Part shown: in pieces, positions 25,427 to 33,553 of the stretch
Numbering within the stretch: the stretch's first letter is position 1
How the letters are laid out: each line of letters opens with the position of its first letter
Assembly: GCA_938045295.1 (NCBI GenBank)
Contig: CALINO010000042.1
Location: forward strand, 1-50,396
From: an uncultured Arenicella sp.
GTDB lineage: Bacteria; Pseudomonadota; Gammaproteobacteria; Arenicellales; Arenicellaceae
Length of the DNA stretch: 50,396 nucleotides
Reading direction: 5' to 3'
Translations under genes and position numbers: made by a program
Notes under the pieces: generated by a model
What the model saw: the letters and a program-made list of their open reading frames with translations, nothing else
Database searches by the model: none
What the model was told of the DNA's origin: nothing

Positions 25427-27136
25427 ATGAAAGCACTGAGCGAAGCCACGTTCAAAAAACTTGCCGGTGATCAAGTTTTTGCTCACGGCTTGAAAATATA
25501 CAATCAAGGGCGCGTTGCCTCACTGCTTGTTGATGGTGCTCAGATTACCGCGTCAGTGTCGGACACCATCGATTATAAGGTTACGCTGCACCACACCGCG
25601 CGGCAGTTTGAAGGCTCGTGTGAATGCCCAGCCTCTGATCGTTTTGACTTTTGCAAGCACTGCGTAGCAGCCTCGCTGGCCTATTATTATCAAACGCAAA
25701 CCAATCAAGAAATTGCGGATCGGCCAAGCGACACTAAGATCGGCGCTTATTTGAACACCCTGACCAAACCCAATTTGGTGGCTGAGCTATCGGCATTAAT
25801 CAACAAAGACGCCGATCTTAAAGACCACTGGCTATTAAAGGCGGAAATGGCCAGCGGCGGCTTAAGCGTTGCCGAAATACGCAAACGCATAACCAAAGCC
25901 ATTCCTTACAAAGCCAGCGGTTTGTGGCGTTTTAAAGAAGTGTCGGAGTATTTCGAGAGCACTCACGGTGACTTGTCGGTACTGAGTGAAGCGATTAACC
26001 AACAAGCGCCGGCGGCGGCCTTCAAACTGGTTGTTTACGCCTTACAGCGTTTAGAAAAAACCTTAACCAACATTGATGATTCTAATACCTACCGCGAGCC
26101 TACCGAACGCTTACTCAAAGACATTTTTACGCGCACGATTAATGCCGAACACTGGCCACTGAAAAGCAAAATCAGCGAGTTGACCAACCTTATTCTTGAC
26201 CCTGACTTTAACTACGACATTGTGAATGTGCCGTACTCACAACACAGCCTCATTGGTGAAAAAGGCTTTGCCGAGATCTGCCAAACCATTGAAAAAGCAT
26301 GGCAATTATTAGAGGTTCCTGAAGAGCGTTACGGCGATGAATACCACTATTACGCGGGTCTTGAACGCATGCTGGTTGCGCAGGCAAAAGAAGCAAAAAA
26401 TCAAGAACGCGAGCTGCAATTACTTGAACGTGCCGCATTACACCTTGAGCGCTGCTTAGAGCTGGTGTACTTGTGCATTGAATATCAGCAACTTGATCGA
26501 GCTGAAAAATGGCTGCGCTTTTCAGAGCAATTAAAGCGTTTGTCGGTGCACGAAATTTACGACATTGAAAGTGCCCAAATTGCTGTATGGCAAGCGCAAG
26601 GTGAAAGTGAGCTGGCACTAAAGGTGCTGTGGTCTCGTTTTGAAGAAAGCGAATCAAGGCAAGATTTAAACCGGGTATTAGCCGTGGTCGCCAACGACGA
26701 TCTTATATGGTTAGATCGGGCGATTAAGCTATTAGGACTGCGCATTGATCCTGCTGACAAGCAAATGAAAACACAGCAGCGCGCTGAAACTCTGGCCTGC
26801 ATTTATATCGACCACGGCTACATTGAAGAAGCCAAGCAGCTGCACAATGTGGTGCCATTGCGCGCCGACGTTCTGTTGTATTTAGTGAATCATTGCGAAT
26901 TAAACGCGAGTTCAATTCACTTATTAGAACAAGCCATCAACCAAATGCTGGAGCAAGCGTACCAAAACGTTTACCAAGACACGGTTGACGAACTGCGCGC
27001 ATGTTATGAGCGCTGCGCCAGTGATCAGCTCGAAGAGTATCACCAAATGGTACTGCGCGTTTACGACAAGCCTGCCAACAAGCGCAAAACCAATTTCATC
27101 AAACTTTTAAAGTCTGAATTTGCACAGCTGTTTTGA
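25427..27136 (+). CDS. SWIM zinc-finger protein with long helical C-terminus
   Basis: A 569-residue protein. The SWIM motif CxCxnCxH is seen as Cys65, Cys67, Cys76 and His78. From about residue 120 on it is made of helical, TPR-like segments rich in Glu, Leu and Ala, as in the uncharacterised SWIM family (COG4279/COG4715 type). Such proteins are thought to bind DNA or proteins, but no function is established. It is separated from pyrF by 59 bp; whether they are co-transcribed is not clear. Confidence 0.8.
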   Translation: MKALSEATFKKLAGDQVFAHGLKIYNQGRVASLLVDGAQITASVSDTIDYKVTLHHTARQFEGSCECPASDRFDFCKHCVAASLAYYYQTQTNQEIADRPSDTKIGAYLNTLTKPNLVAELSALINKDADLKDHWLLKAEMASGGLSVAEIRKRITKAIPYKASGLWRFKEVSEYFESTHGDLSVLSEAINQQAPAAAFKLVVYALQRLEKTLTNIDDSNTYREPTERLLKDIFTRTINAEHWPLKSKISELTNLILDPDFNYDIVNVPYSQHSLIGEKGFAEICQTIEKAWQLLEVPEERYGDEYHYYAGLERMLVAQAKEAKNQERELQLLERAALHLERCLELVYLCIEYQQLDRAEKWLRFSEQLKRLSVHEIYDIESAQIAVWQAQGESELALKVLWSRFEESESRQDLNRVLAVVANDDLIWLDRAIKLLGLRIDPADKQMKTQQRAETLACIYIDHGYIEEAKQLHNVVPLRADVLLYLVNHCELNASSIHLLEQAINQMLEQAYQNVYQDTVDELRACYERCASDQLEEYHQMVLRVYDKPANKRKTNFIKLLKSEFAQLF

Positions 27137-27199
27137 TTACTATGTAAACCGCCACCAGCTTAGCTTCAGCCGTATAAGTGAAACTTAAATAAGTCAAAC

Positions 27200-27667
27200 T
27201 TAACTCGGTGGTGCTTGCTCTGCGTGACGATAAAGGCGATCAATCATTTCATCAAACTGCTTGCGTTCGGCGGCGCTAAAACATTCCAGTAGTTGTTTTT
27301 CATAATCCAGCGACACCGGCACAATTTGTCGGTACACGTCCATACCAATACTCGAGAGCATCAAGTTTTGCCGGCGCCGATCTTTTTCGTCGACGCTACG
27401 GGTCACCAAATTCCGCTCTAATAATTTTTTCAGTGCCCGGCTGATCAGCGATTTTTCAATTTGCGTTTTCGCCGACACTTCATCGGCCGACGCGCCTGGG
27501 TATTCACCCAACACCGCCATAATTCGCCACTCGGTAATTGAAAGGCCAAATTTGTCTTTATAGGTCTGTGCAATAATGCTGCTTACTCGATTTGATAAAA
27601 TCGACAAACGATAAGGCAAAAATTGCTCGAGGGTTAACACTTGTGTGCGATTGGCCTTGTTACTCAT
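27200..27667 (-). CDS. MarR-family regulator of the tyrosine-catabolism locus
   Basis: A 155-residue winged-helix protein. ITEWRIMAVLGEYPGASADEVSAKTQIEKSLISRALKKLLERNLVTRSVDEKDRRRQNLMLS holds the recognition helix and the wing with the DxRxx pattern of MarR proteins. The start at 27667 gives the usual length; the frame is open to 27826, but that stretch lies under the divergent lipoprotein gene. An inverted repeat GTTG-N6-CAAC is 20 bp upstream of its start, and two more precede hppD, so it probably represses itself and the catabolic genes until an aromatic ligand binds. The MarR regulator HmgS of other gammaproteobacteria is a likely relative. Confidence 0.88.
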   Translation of the reverse strand: MSNKANRTQVLTLEQFLPYRLSILSNRVSSIIAQTYKDKFGLSITEWRIMAVLGEYPGASADEVSAKTQIEKSLISRALKKLLERNLVTRSVDEKDRRRQNLMLSSIGMDVYRQIVPVSLDYEKQLLECFSAAERKQFDEMIDRLYRHAEQAPPS

Positions 27668-27686
27668 AAACAGCGTTTTTTTACAG

Positions 27687-27702
27687 GGTTGTGTTAGCAA
27701 CC
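27687..27702. promoter_or_regulatory. Candidate MarR operator at marR/lipoprotein promoters
   Basis: Inverted repeat GGTTG-TGTTAG-CAACC in the 46-bp gap between marR (start 27667, minus) and the lipoprotein gene (start 27714, plus). It shares GTTG-N6-CAAC with the two repeats before hppD. Confidence 0.65.
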
Positions 27703-27713
27703 AGTTTAGCATT

Positions 27714-28058
27714 ATGAAACAGATCAAAACACTCGTTATGGTGGCCGCACTTTGCATATTCGCCAGTGCGTGCACGCAAGAAACCCAAAACAAATTTGGC
27801 CGCGCAGTACAAAACTGGACCGGCACTGACGGTGTGCTGGAAATCTACGCGGGTGAAAAACTGGTGAAGCGGTTTTTGAAAATAGACAAACTATCAACCG
27901 CAAACGCCACCAGCGGCAGCCAACCGCGACCATATCGTTTCGGGTATGGGGTATTAGATGCCAATCTCAATAACCGCGTCGACTCGAATGAAAAGAAAGT
28001 GTACTTCGAGTTCAGCGACTACTCGACTTCGTACGTGTTTTTCGAAAGCCCCAATTAA
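27714..28058 (+). CDS. Small lipoprotein of unknown function
   Basis: A 114-residue protein starting at ATG 27714, with lipobox FASAC, so lipidation at about Cys19. The mature part is short, with a charged middle (DANLNNRVDSNEKKVYFEFSDY) that resembles a single Asp/Asn-rich loop. No family is recognised. The frame is open upstream to 27645, but that extension lies inside marR. Its promoter region carries one candidate MarR operator, so it may be co-regulated with marR. Confidence 0.65.
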   Translation: MKQIKTLVMVAALCIFASACTQETQNKFGRAVQNWTGTDGVLEIYAGEKLVKRFLKIDKLSTANATSGSQPRPYRFGYGVLDANLNNRVDSNEKKVYFEFSDYSTSYVFFESPN

Positions 28059-28086
28059 CCCGGCACAAATACCGGCCAACTCGGCC

Positions 28087-28115
28087 TTGCCATTAGTTGC
28101 TTTTGCAACTAATAT
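28087..28115 (+). promoter_or_regulatory. Predicted sigma-70 promoter of hppD operon
   Basis: TTGCCA (28087-28092), 17 bp spacer, TAATAT (28110-28115). The spacer is filled almost exactly by the first inverted repeat, which would let a bound regulator block RNA polymerase. The -10 match is only 4 of 6. Confidence 0.4.
28093..28112. promoter_or_regulatory. Candidate MarR operator 1 before hppD
   Basis: A perfect inverted repeat, TTAGTTGC-TTTT-GCAACTAA, 42 bp before the hppD start. It shares GTTG-N6-CAAC with the site at the marR promoter. Confidence 0.75.
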
Positions 28116-28132
28116 AGTTGTTGTAGCAACTA
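28115..28132. promoter_or_regulatory. Candidate MarR operator 2 before hppD
   Basis: Inverted repeat TAGTTG-TTGTAG-CAACTA. Its centre is 21 bp, two helical turns, from that of operator 1, so two dimers could bind on the same DNA face. Confidence 0.7.
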
Positions 28133-28153
28133 CATTGATGGTTAGAAACAACA

Positions 28154-29233
28154 ATGACAGACTTATTCGAAAACCCAATGGGGTTATGCGGCTTTGAGTT
28201 TATTGAATTCTCAGCCTCTGAAGAGGGCATTTTAGAACCCATCTTCAGCATGGCAGGCTTTACCAAGGTTGCCCATCATCGCTCCAAAAACGTGCACTTG
28301 TATCGCCAAGGCGACATCAACCTACTGATTAACTACGAGCCAAAAAGTAACGCCTACTATTTTACTCAAGAACACGGCCCCTGCGCGTGCGGCATGGCGT
28401 TTCGAGTTAAAGATGCCCAACTCGCTTACAACAGAGCACTGTCGCTCGGCGCGCAACCGGTGGAAGTGCCAACCGGCCCAATGGAACTTAGGCTGCCAGC
28501 CATTAAAGGCATTGGCGGTGCGCCATTATATTTAATTGACCGCTTCGCAAAAGGGTCTTCGATTTACGACATCGATTTTGTTTTTCTAGAGGGCGTAGAC
28601 CCTTACCCAAAGGGTTGCGGCTTTCACACCATTGACCACCTTACGCACAATGTGTACCGCGGGCGCATGCAATACTGGGCCGATTTTTATGAGCGCTTAT
28701 TCAATTTTCAAGAAATTCGTTACTTTGACATTAAAGGTGAATACACCGGCTTGTTGTCCAAAGCACTAACCGCGCCCGACGGTTTGATTCGCATTCCATT
28801 AAACGAAGAAGCGTCAAAAGAAACCGGGCAAATTGAAGAATTCTTGATGGCCTACAACGGCGAAGGCATTCAGCATATCGCCTTTTCTTGCGACAACTTA
28901 CTCAAATGCTGGGACAAGCTTAAAGCCCGTGGCATGCCATTTATGAGCGCGCCGCCCGACACCTACTACACAATGTTAAACGAACGTCTGCCCAACCACG
29001 GAGAACCAGTAGACGAATTAAAAGCGCGGGGCATTTTATTAGACGGCTCGACAGAAAATGACGACCCGCGTTTATTGCTGCAAATTTTCTCAGACACCTT
29101 GATCGGCCCTGTTTTCTTTGAGTTTATCCAACGCAAAAAAGACGATGGCTTTGGTGAAGGCAATTTCAAAGCCTTATTTGAATCCATCGAACGCGACCAA
29201 ATAGAACGTGGCGTTATTGCCACCAACCCTTAA
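28154..29233 (+). CDS. hppD: 4-hydroxyphenylpyruvate dioxygenase
   Basis: A 359-residue dioxygenase turning 4-hydroxyphenylpyruvate into homogentisate. The iron ligands are His162 (TIDHLTHNV), His241 (IQHIAFSC) and Glu323 (FFEFIQRK), almost the same numbers as in the Pseudomonas enzyme (161, 240, 322). It has two VOC-type halves and the expected C-terminal [15 protein letters not shown]. It starts the plus-strand catabolic operon hppD-fahA-VOC-maiA, with phhA following. Two GTTG-N6-CAAC repeats upstream suggest MarR control. Confidence 0.96.
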   Translation: MTDLFENPMGLCGFEFIEFSASEEGILEPIFSMAGFTKVAHHRSKNVHLYRQGDINLLINYEPKSNAYYFTQEHGPCACGMAFRVKDAQLAYNRALSLGAQPVEVPTGPMELRLPAIKGIGGAPLYLIDRFAKGSSIYDIDFVFLEGVDPYPKGCGFHTIDHLTHNVYRGRMQYWADFYERLFNFQEIRYFDIKGEYTGLLSKALTAPDGLIRIPLNEEASKETGQIEEFLMAYNGEGIQHIAFSCDNLLKCWDKLKARGMPFMSAPPDTYYTMLNERLPNHGEPVDELKARGILLDGSTENDDPRLLLQIFSDTLIGPVFFEFIQRKKDDGFGEGNFKALFESIERDQIERGVIATNP

Positions 29234-29245
29234 GAGTGACTTGGC

Positions 29246-30574
29246 ATGCCGTTAAATCAAACACACGACCCTGAGTTACGCAGCTGGGTAGCATCGGCTA
29301 ATAACGCGAATTCTGATTTTCCGATTCAAAACTTACCGTTTGCCATTTTCCGTCGAAAAAGTGACAACAGTACCAACAACGAAGCGTTCCGCGCTGGGGT
29401 TGCGATTGGTGATCAAATTTTGGATTTAGCCGCCGTGTATAAGGCCAACGCCTTTCCCAAGTCATTGGCACCAACGCTGCACACACTGACTCAACCAAAC
29501 CTAAACCAAGTTATGGCACTGGGGAGTAGTGAATGGTCACGGTTACGGCTGCAGCTCAGCCAAGCACTGAGCCAAGGCGCAAGCGAAGAAACCGAGCTCA
29601 AAGCCTGTCTAGTGCCACAATCGCAGGCCGAATACGACTTGCCGGCCCACATTGGCGATTACACGGACTTTTACTCATCGATTCACCACGCCACCAATGT
29701 CGGAAAATTGTTTCGCCCAGACAACCCATTGCTGCCTAATTACCAGTGGGTGCCCATTGCTTATCACGGTCGCAGCTCATCAATAAAGGTTTCTGGTCAT
29801 GAATTTCATCGCCCGTTAGGTCAGCTGAAACCGCCTCATAAAGACACGCCTGTTCTGGCGCCCAGCCAACGCCTGGACTACGAACTGGAAGTGGGCATTT
29901 TCATTGGCACTGGCAACGACTTAGGCCACCCAATACCGCTAGACGAGGCTGAAAATCATGTGTTTGGTATTTGCCTGTTTAACGATTGGTCGGCACGCGA
30001 CATTCAAGGTTGGGAATACCAACCTCTAGGGCCATTTTTAGCAAAAAACTTCGCCTCAACCATTTCACCTTGGATTGTCACCATGGAGGCATTGGCGCCG
30101 TACCGGCAAGCGTGGACTCGCCCAGCCGACCACCCACAACCTTTGCCGTATCTGGACTCTGAACAGCTGCGTCAACAAGGCGCACTGGATATGCACTTAG
30201 AAGCTTACATTCAAACGCCGCTAATGCGTGAACAGAATGCACCCGCCGAGCGTATTGCGCTGAGTAATTTTAATCACTCGTACTGGTCGGTTTCACAAAT
30301 GGTGACACACCACTCGATCAGCGGCTGCAATTTAAGGCCCGGCGATTTATTAGGCAGTGGCACCATGTCAGGGGCATCTGAAAAAAGTGTGGGCGCCTTA
30401 CTCGAAGCCACCCACGGCGGCAAAAAACCGATCACGTTAACCAACGGCGAACAACGAACCTTTTTAGCCGACGGCGACACCATTACTCTGAAAGGCTTTT
30501 GCCAACACAGCAACGCTCCAAGAATTGGCTTTGGCGATGCCAGCGCTACGGTATTGCCGGCCATGAAAATGTAG
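29246..30574 (+). CDS. fahA: Fumarylacetoacetase
   Basis: A 442-residue enzyme of the eukaryotic-type FAH family, hydrolysing fumarylacetoacetate to fumarate and acetoacetate. It shows DYTDFYSSIHHATNVGKLFRP with the catalytic His, LDYELEVGIFIG with the metal-binding glutamates, FNDWSARDIQGWEY, and GSGTMSG toward the C-terminus. Length and order of the N-terminal SH3-like and catalytic domains are normal. It starts 12 bp after hppD. In most operons hmgA sits next to it, but here it does not. Confidence 0.95.
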   Translation: MPLNQTHDPELRSWVASANNANSDFPIQNLPFAIFRRKSDNSTNNEAFRAGVAIGDQILDLAAVYKANAFPKSLAPTLHTLTQPNLNQVMALGSSEWSRLRLQLSQALSQGASEETELKACLVPQSQAEYDLPAHIGDYTDFYSSIHHATNVGKLFRPDNPLLPNYQWVPIAYHGRSSSIKVSGHEFHRPLGQLKPPHKDTPVLAPSQRLDYELEVGIFIGTGNDLGHPIPLDEAENHVFGICLFNDWSARDIQGWEYQPLGPFLAKNFASTISPWIVTMEALAPYRQAWTRPADHPQPLPYLDSEQLRQQGALDMHLEAYIQTPLMREQNAPAERIALSNFNHSYWSVSQMVTHHSISGCNLRPGDLLGSGTMSGASEKSVGALLEATHGGKKPITLTNGEQRTFLADGDTITLKGFCQHSNAPRIGFGDASATVLPAMKM

Positions 30575-30620
30575 GAAATGTAACTCTAGAATATAACTCA
30601 AGCACGTTGAGAGGCGCTTT

Positions 30621-31169
30621 ATGCACATTGAACAGATTCATCACGTGGCTTACCGATGCCATGATGCAAAAGAAACCGTTGAATGGTATGTGAAACATCT
30701 GCGCATGGACTTTCAGCTCGCCATTGCCGAAAACCACGTGCCATCAACCAAAGAAGCCAGCCCGTATATGCATGTGTTTTTAGATGCTGGTCAAGGCAAT
30801 GTGCTGGCGTTTTTTGAGCTGCCTGATGCACCCCCCATGGGGCGCGACCCCAACACCCCAGATTGGGTGCAACACATTGCGTTTAAGGTAAAAGACATGG
30901 ACACCTTGCTCGCCTACCGAACACACTTAGAGAGCAATGGCGTTGATGTGCTGGGCATAACCGACCACTCCATTTTTCATTCTATTTATTTCTTTGACCC
31001 CAATGGCCACCGCTTAGAGCTGACCGCACTGGACGAGCAAGAACAGTACAAACGACAAAAGTTAGATGAGGTTAAATGGGCCATGCTGAATGAATGGGCA
31101 GAAACAAAACGCGCGCCTGAACACGCCAATTGGTTGCATCAAAAGGAGTTTGACGATGAAACTCACTAG
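30621..31169 (+). CDS. VOC-family (glyoxalase/extradiol dioxygenase-like) protein
   Basis: A 182-residue protein with the paired beta-alpha-beta-beta-beta modules of the VOC superfamily. Candidate metal ligands are His8 (IHHVAYRC), His85 (VQHIAFKV) and Glu133 (GHRLELTA), a 2-His-1-carboxylate set of the extradiol-dioxygenase kind. It lies between fahA (46-bp gap, GAGAGG ribosome site) and maiA (14-bp overlap), so it is translated together with tyrosine-degradation enzymes. Related VOC proteins occur in such operons without a firm role. It could act on a glutathione adduct or an aromatic intermediate. Confidence 0.8.
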   Translation: MHIEQIHHVAYRCHDAKETVEWYVKHLRMDFQLAIAENHVPSTKEASPYMHVFLDAGQGNVLAFFELPDAPPMGRDPNTPDWVQHIAFKVKDMDTLLAYRTHLESNGVDVLGITDHSIFHSIYFFDPNGHRLELTALDEQEQYKRQKLDEVKWAMLNEWAETKRAPEHANWLHQKEFDDETH

Positions 31170-31794
31170 CTACTTTCGTAGCACCGCCGCTTACCGGGTT
31201 CGCATAGCGTTAAATTTAAAACAAATAAACTACGACATTGCCTGCATTAACTTACTCTCGGGCGAACAGCAAAGCGCGGATTTTTTATCGCGCAACCCTG
31301 AAGGGCTGGTGCCAACTCTCGACACACAGGGGCGGGTGTTAGCACAGTCGATGGCCATTTTAGAATACTTAGAAGAAGCCTACCCAGCCTCACCTTTGTT
31401 ACCGGCAGCGCCGCTTGAGCGTGCTTATGTGCGCGGCTTAGCGCACATTATCGTCAGTGACATGCACCCACTGAATAACTTGCGTGTACAACAATACCTA
31501 GTAAACCAGCTAGGCGTAAGCGAAGAAGATAAGTTAACATGGTATCGACACTGGGTGGCCAAAGGATTTACCAGCTTAGAGCGCCGTTTGAGCAATAACC
31601 CAGCCACTGGAAGCTGCTGCTTTAACCATTCACCGACATTGGCCGACGTATGCTTAATACCGCAAGTCTACAACGCAAGGCGTTTTGATTGCCCGTTGCA
31701 AGATTACCCAACCATTAAACGCATTGAAACGCACTGCCTGAGTTTGCCCGAATTCAATAAAGCTCAGCCAGAACGGCAAATCGATGCAAGCTAA
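31156..31794 (+). CDS. maiA: Maleylacetoacetate isomerase (zeta-class GST)
   Basis: A 212-residue zeta-class glutathione transferase. The N-terminal YFRSTAAYRVRIALNLK is the zeta-class active-site motif, here with Thr-Ala in place of the more common Ser-Cys/Ser-Ala. EGLVPTLDTQGRVLAQSMAILEYLEE forms the GSH-binding part of the thioredoxin domain, and SPTLADVCLIPQVYNARRF is the helical-domain motif. It converts maleylacetoacetate to fumarylacetoacetate for FahA. Its ATG at 31156, after AAAAGGAG, overlaps the VOC gene by 14 bp. Confidence 0.94.
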   Translation: MKLTSYFRSTAAYRVRIALNLKQINYDIACINLLSGEQQSADFLSRNPEGLVPTLDTQGRVLAQSMAILEYLEEAYPASPLLPAAPLERAYVRGLAHIIVSDMHPLNNLRVQQYLVNQLGVSEEDKLTWYRHWVAKGFTSLERRLSNNPATGSCCFNHSPTLADVCLIPQVYNARRFDCPLQDYPTIKRIETHCLSLPEFNKAQPERQIDAS

Positions 31795-31830
31795 CTAATA
31801 ACCGTATCATTATCGACTTCTGCCAAATTC

Positions 31831-33552
31831 ATGATTTCACAGCACGCCGTTATTGACAGTTTACCAGCGCATTTACGATCGTTTGTGGCGCTGCAAGAGC
31901 ATGCGCAATACACCCCACGAGATCACGCCATTTGGCGATTTTTGTTGCACCAACTGAAGTTCAATATGCAACACAGCGCGCACCCCACGTACTTTGAAGG
32001 GCTGGAAAAAACCGGCATTGGCACAGAAGAAATACCGCGCATTGAAACAATCAACGCTTGCTTAAACCAGCTAGGCTGGCAAGCGGTGGCGGTGGATGGT
32101 TTTTTACCACCGGCCATTTTCATGGAGTTTCAGGCCCGCAAGGTATTGGCCATTGCACTTAATATTCGTTCGTTTAAGCACATGCTCTACACCCCAGCGC
32201 CCGACATTATTCATGAGTCGGCAGGCCATGCCCCTTTTTTAATCGACATTGATTACGCCGAATTTTTACAGCACTTTGGTGAACTGGGAATGCAAGCCAT
32301 TGCCACGCAACACGACATGGATATTTACCAAGCAGTGCGTCACCTGTCGATTGTTAAAGAAAGCACTAATTCCAGTATTAGCGACATTGAAGAGGCACAA
32401 CAGCAGGTTGAAGACTTGCAAAACAAACAAGTAGAACCCTCAGAGGCCAACTTACTTGCTCGCCTGCATTGGTGGACCGTGGAGTATGGCTTGGTCGGTA
32501 ACTTAGAAAACTACCGTATTTTTGGTGCCGGGTTATTATCGTCGTTGTCTGAAAGCCAAAGCTGCTTGGATGACGATGCGGTAAAAAAATTGCCTCTTAC
32601 ACTGAACGCCGTTCGCACCGCGTACGACATTACCCAGCCACAACCACAGTTATTTGTCACCGAATCTTGCCGCCACTTAAGCCAAGTGCTCAAAGAGTAT
32701 GGCCGGCACATGTGTTGCCAACGCGGCGGTGCCAGCGCGCTCAACGAAGCACACCAAGCCGGTTCCATTAATACCGTTACCTATAATTCAGGCCTGCTAG
32801 TTGCGGGGCGCATTAAACACGTAGTCAGTGACGCGGTGGGGAACGCCATTTACTTTAATACCCACGGGCCAACACAATTGGCATACGACAATACAGAGCT
32901 GCCAGAACATGGCGTGGACTATCACAGTCAAGGGTTTGGCTCGCCAATCGGCAAACTGCGCGCCATGGAGCGATGCTTAAGTGCGTACACCATTGATGAG
33001 CTGAAACGGCACAGTATCGAAGTTAATCGTGAAGTGAGCTTAAACTTTTTATCCGGCGTTAACGTAACAGGTCAGCTGCAACGCATATTAAGGCGCGAGC
33101 AAAAAAACATTTTGTTCAGCTTTAGTCAATGCACGGTCAGTGACGCCGAAGGCCATGTTTTGTTTAGCCCCGATTGGGGCAATTTTGATATGGCCATTGG
33201 CGACTCAATTGTTGCGGTTACCGGCGGCTCAGCCGACCCAACGGCTTACCCAATTTACCAACCGGCATCGCAAAACGTGACCGCCAAACAACACTATAAT
33301 TCAGACACTCACGCGCAGTTTAGCTTGTACAGCCAACTCAAAAACGCACGTGAAACCGGCCAAGAGCAGCATGAAATCATTAGCGTAATTAGCCAACAAA
33401 ACACCGACTGGTTACTCACCTATGAAGCGCTTGAACTGGCTAATAAAATCAATACCGAACCCGCCATCAAGGCCACACTGCTTGATCAACTACAAAAAGA
33501 AACCGGTGATGCGGCTGCGTTGATCAAGGCGGGCCTAAAACGGCTAGCTTAA
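31831..33552 (+). CDS. phhA: Phenylalanine 4-hydroxylase, long form
   Basis: A 573-residue pterin-dependent aromatic amino acid hydroxylase. Iron ligands are His128 and His133 in HESAGH and Glu218 in HWWTVEYGL. The catalytic domain occupies about 25-300; the remaining 270 residues form an extension, absent from the roughly 260-residue Pseudomonas PhhA, that other long bacterial members also carry and whose function is unknown. It turns phenylalanine into tyrosine and so feeds the hppD-fahA-maiA route. It starts 36 bp after maiA and its stop lies 1 bp from the stop of the convergent MFS gene. No pterin recycling enzyme (PhhB) is in the window. Confidence 0.88.
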   Translation: MISQHAVIDSLPAHLRSFVALQEHAQYTPRDHAIWRFLLHQLKFNMQHSAHPTYFEGLEKTGIGTEEIPRIETINACLNQLGWQAVAVDGFLPPAIFMEFQARKVLAIALNIRSFKHMLYTPAPDIIHESAGHAPFLIDIDYAEFLQHFGELGMQAIATQHDMDIYQAVRHLSIVKESTNSSISDIEEAQQQVEDLQNKQVEPSEANLLARLHWWTVEYGLVGNLENYRIFGAGLLSSLSESQSCLDDDAVKKLPLTLNAVRTAYDITQPQPQLFVTESCRHLSQVLKEYGRHMCCQRGGASALNEAHQAGSINTVTYNSGLLVAGRIKHVVSDAVGNAIYFNTHGPTQLAYDNTELPEHGVDYHSQGFGSPIGKLRAMERCLSAYTIDELKRHSIEVNREVSLNFLSGVNVTGQLQRILRREQKNILFSFSQCTVSDAEGHVLFSPDWGNFDMAIGDSIVAVTGGSADPTAYPIYQPASQNVTAKQHYNSDTHAQFSLYSQLKNARETGQEQHEIISVISQQNTDWLLTYEALELANKINTEPAIKATLLDQLQKETGDAAALIKAGLKRLA

Positions 33553-33553
33553 C

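Noticed and set aside
26250-26657. A 135-codon minus-strand frame inside the SWIM gene
   Set aside because: Fully antisense to a well-supported gene, with no recognisable motif.
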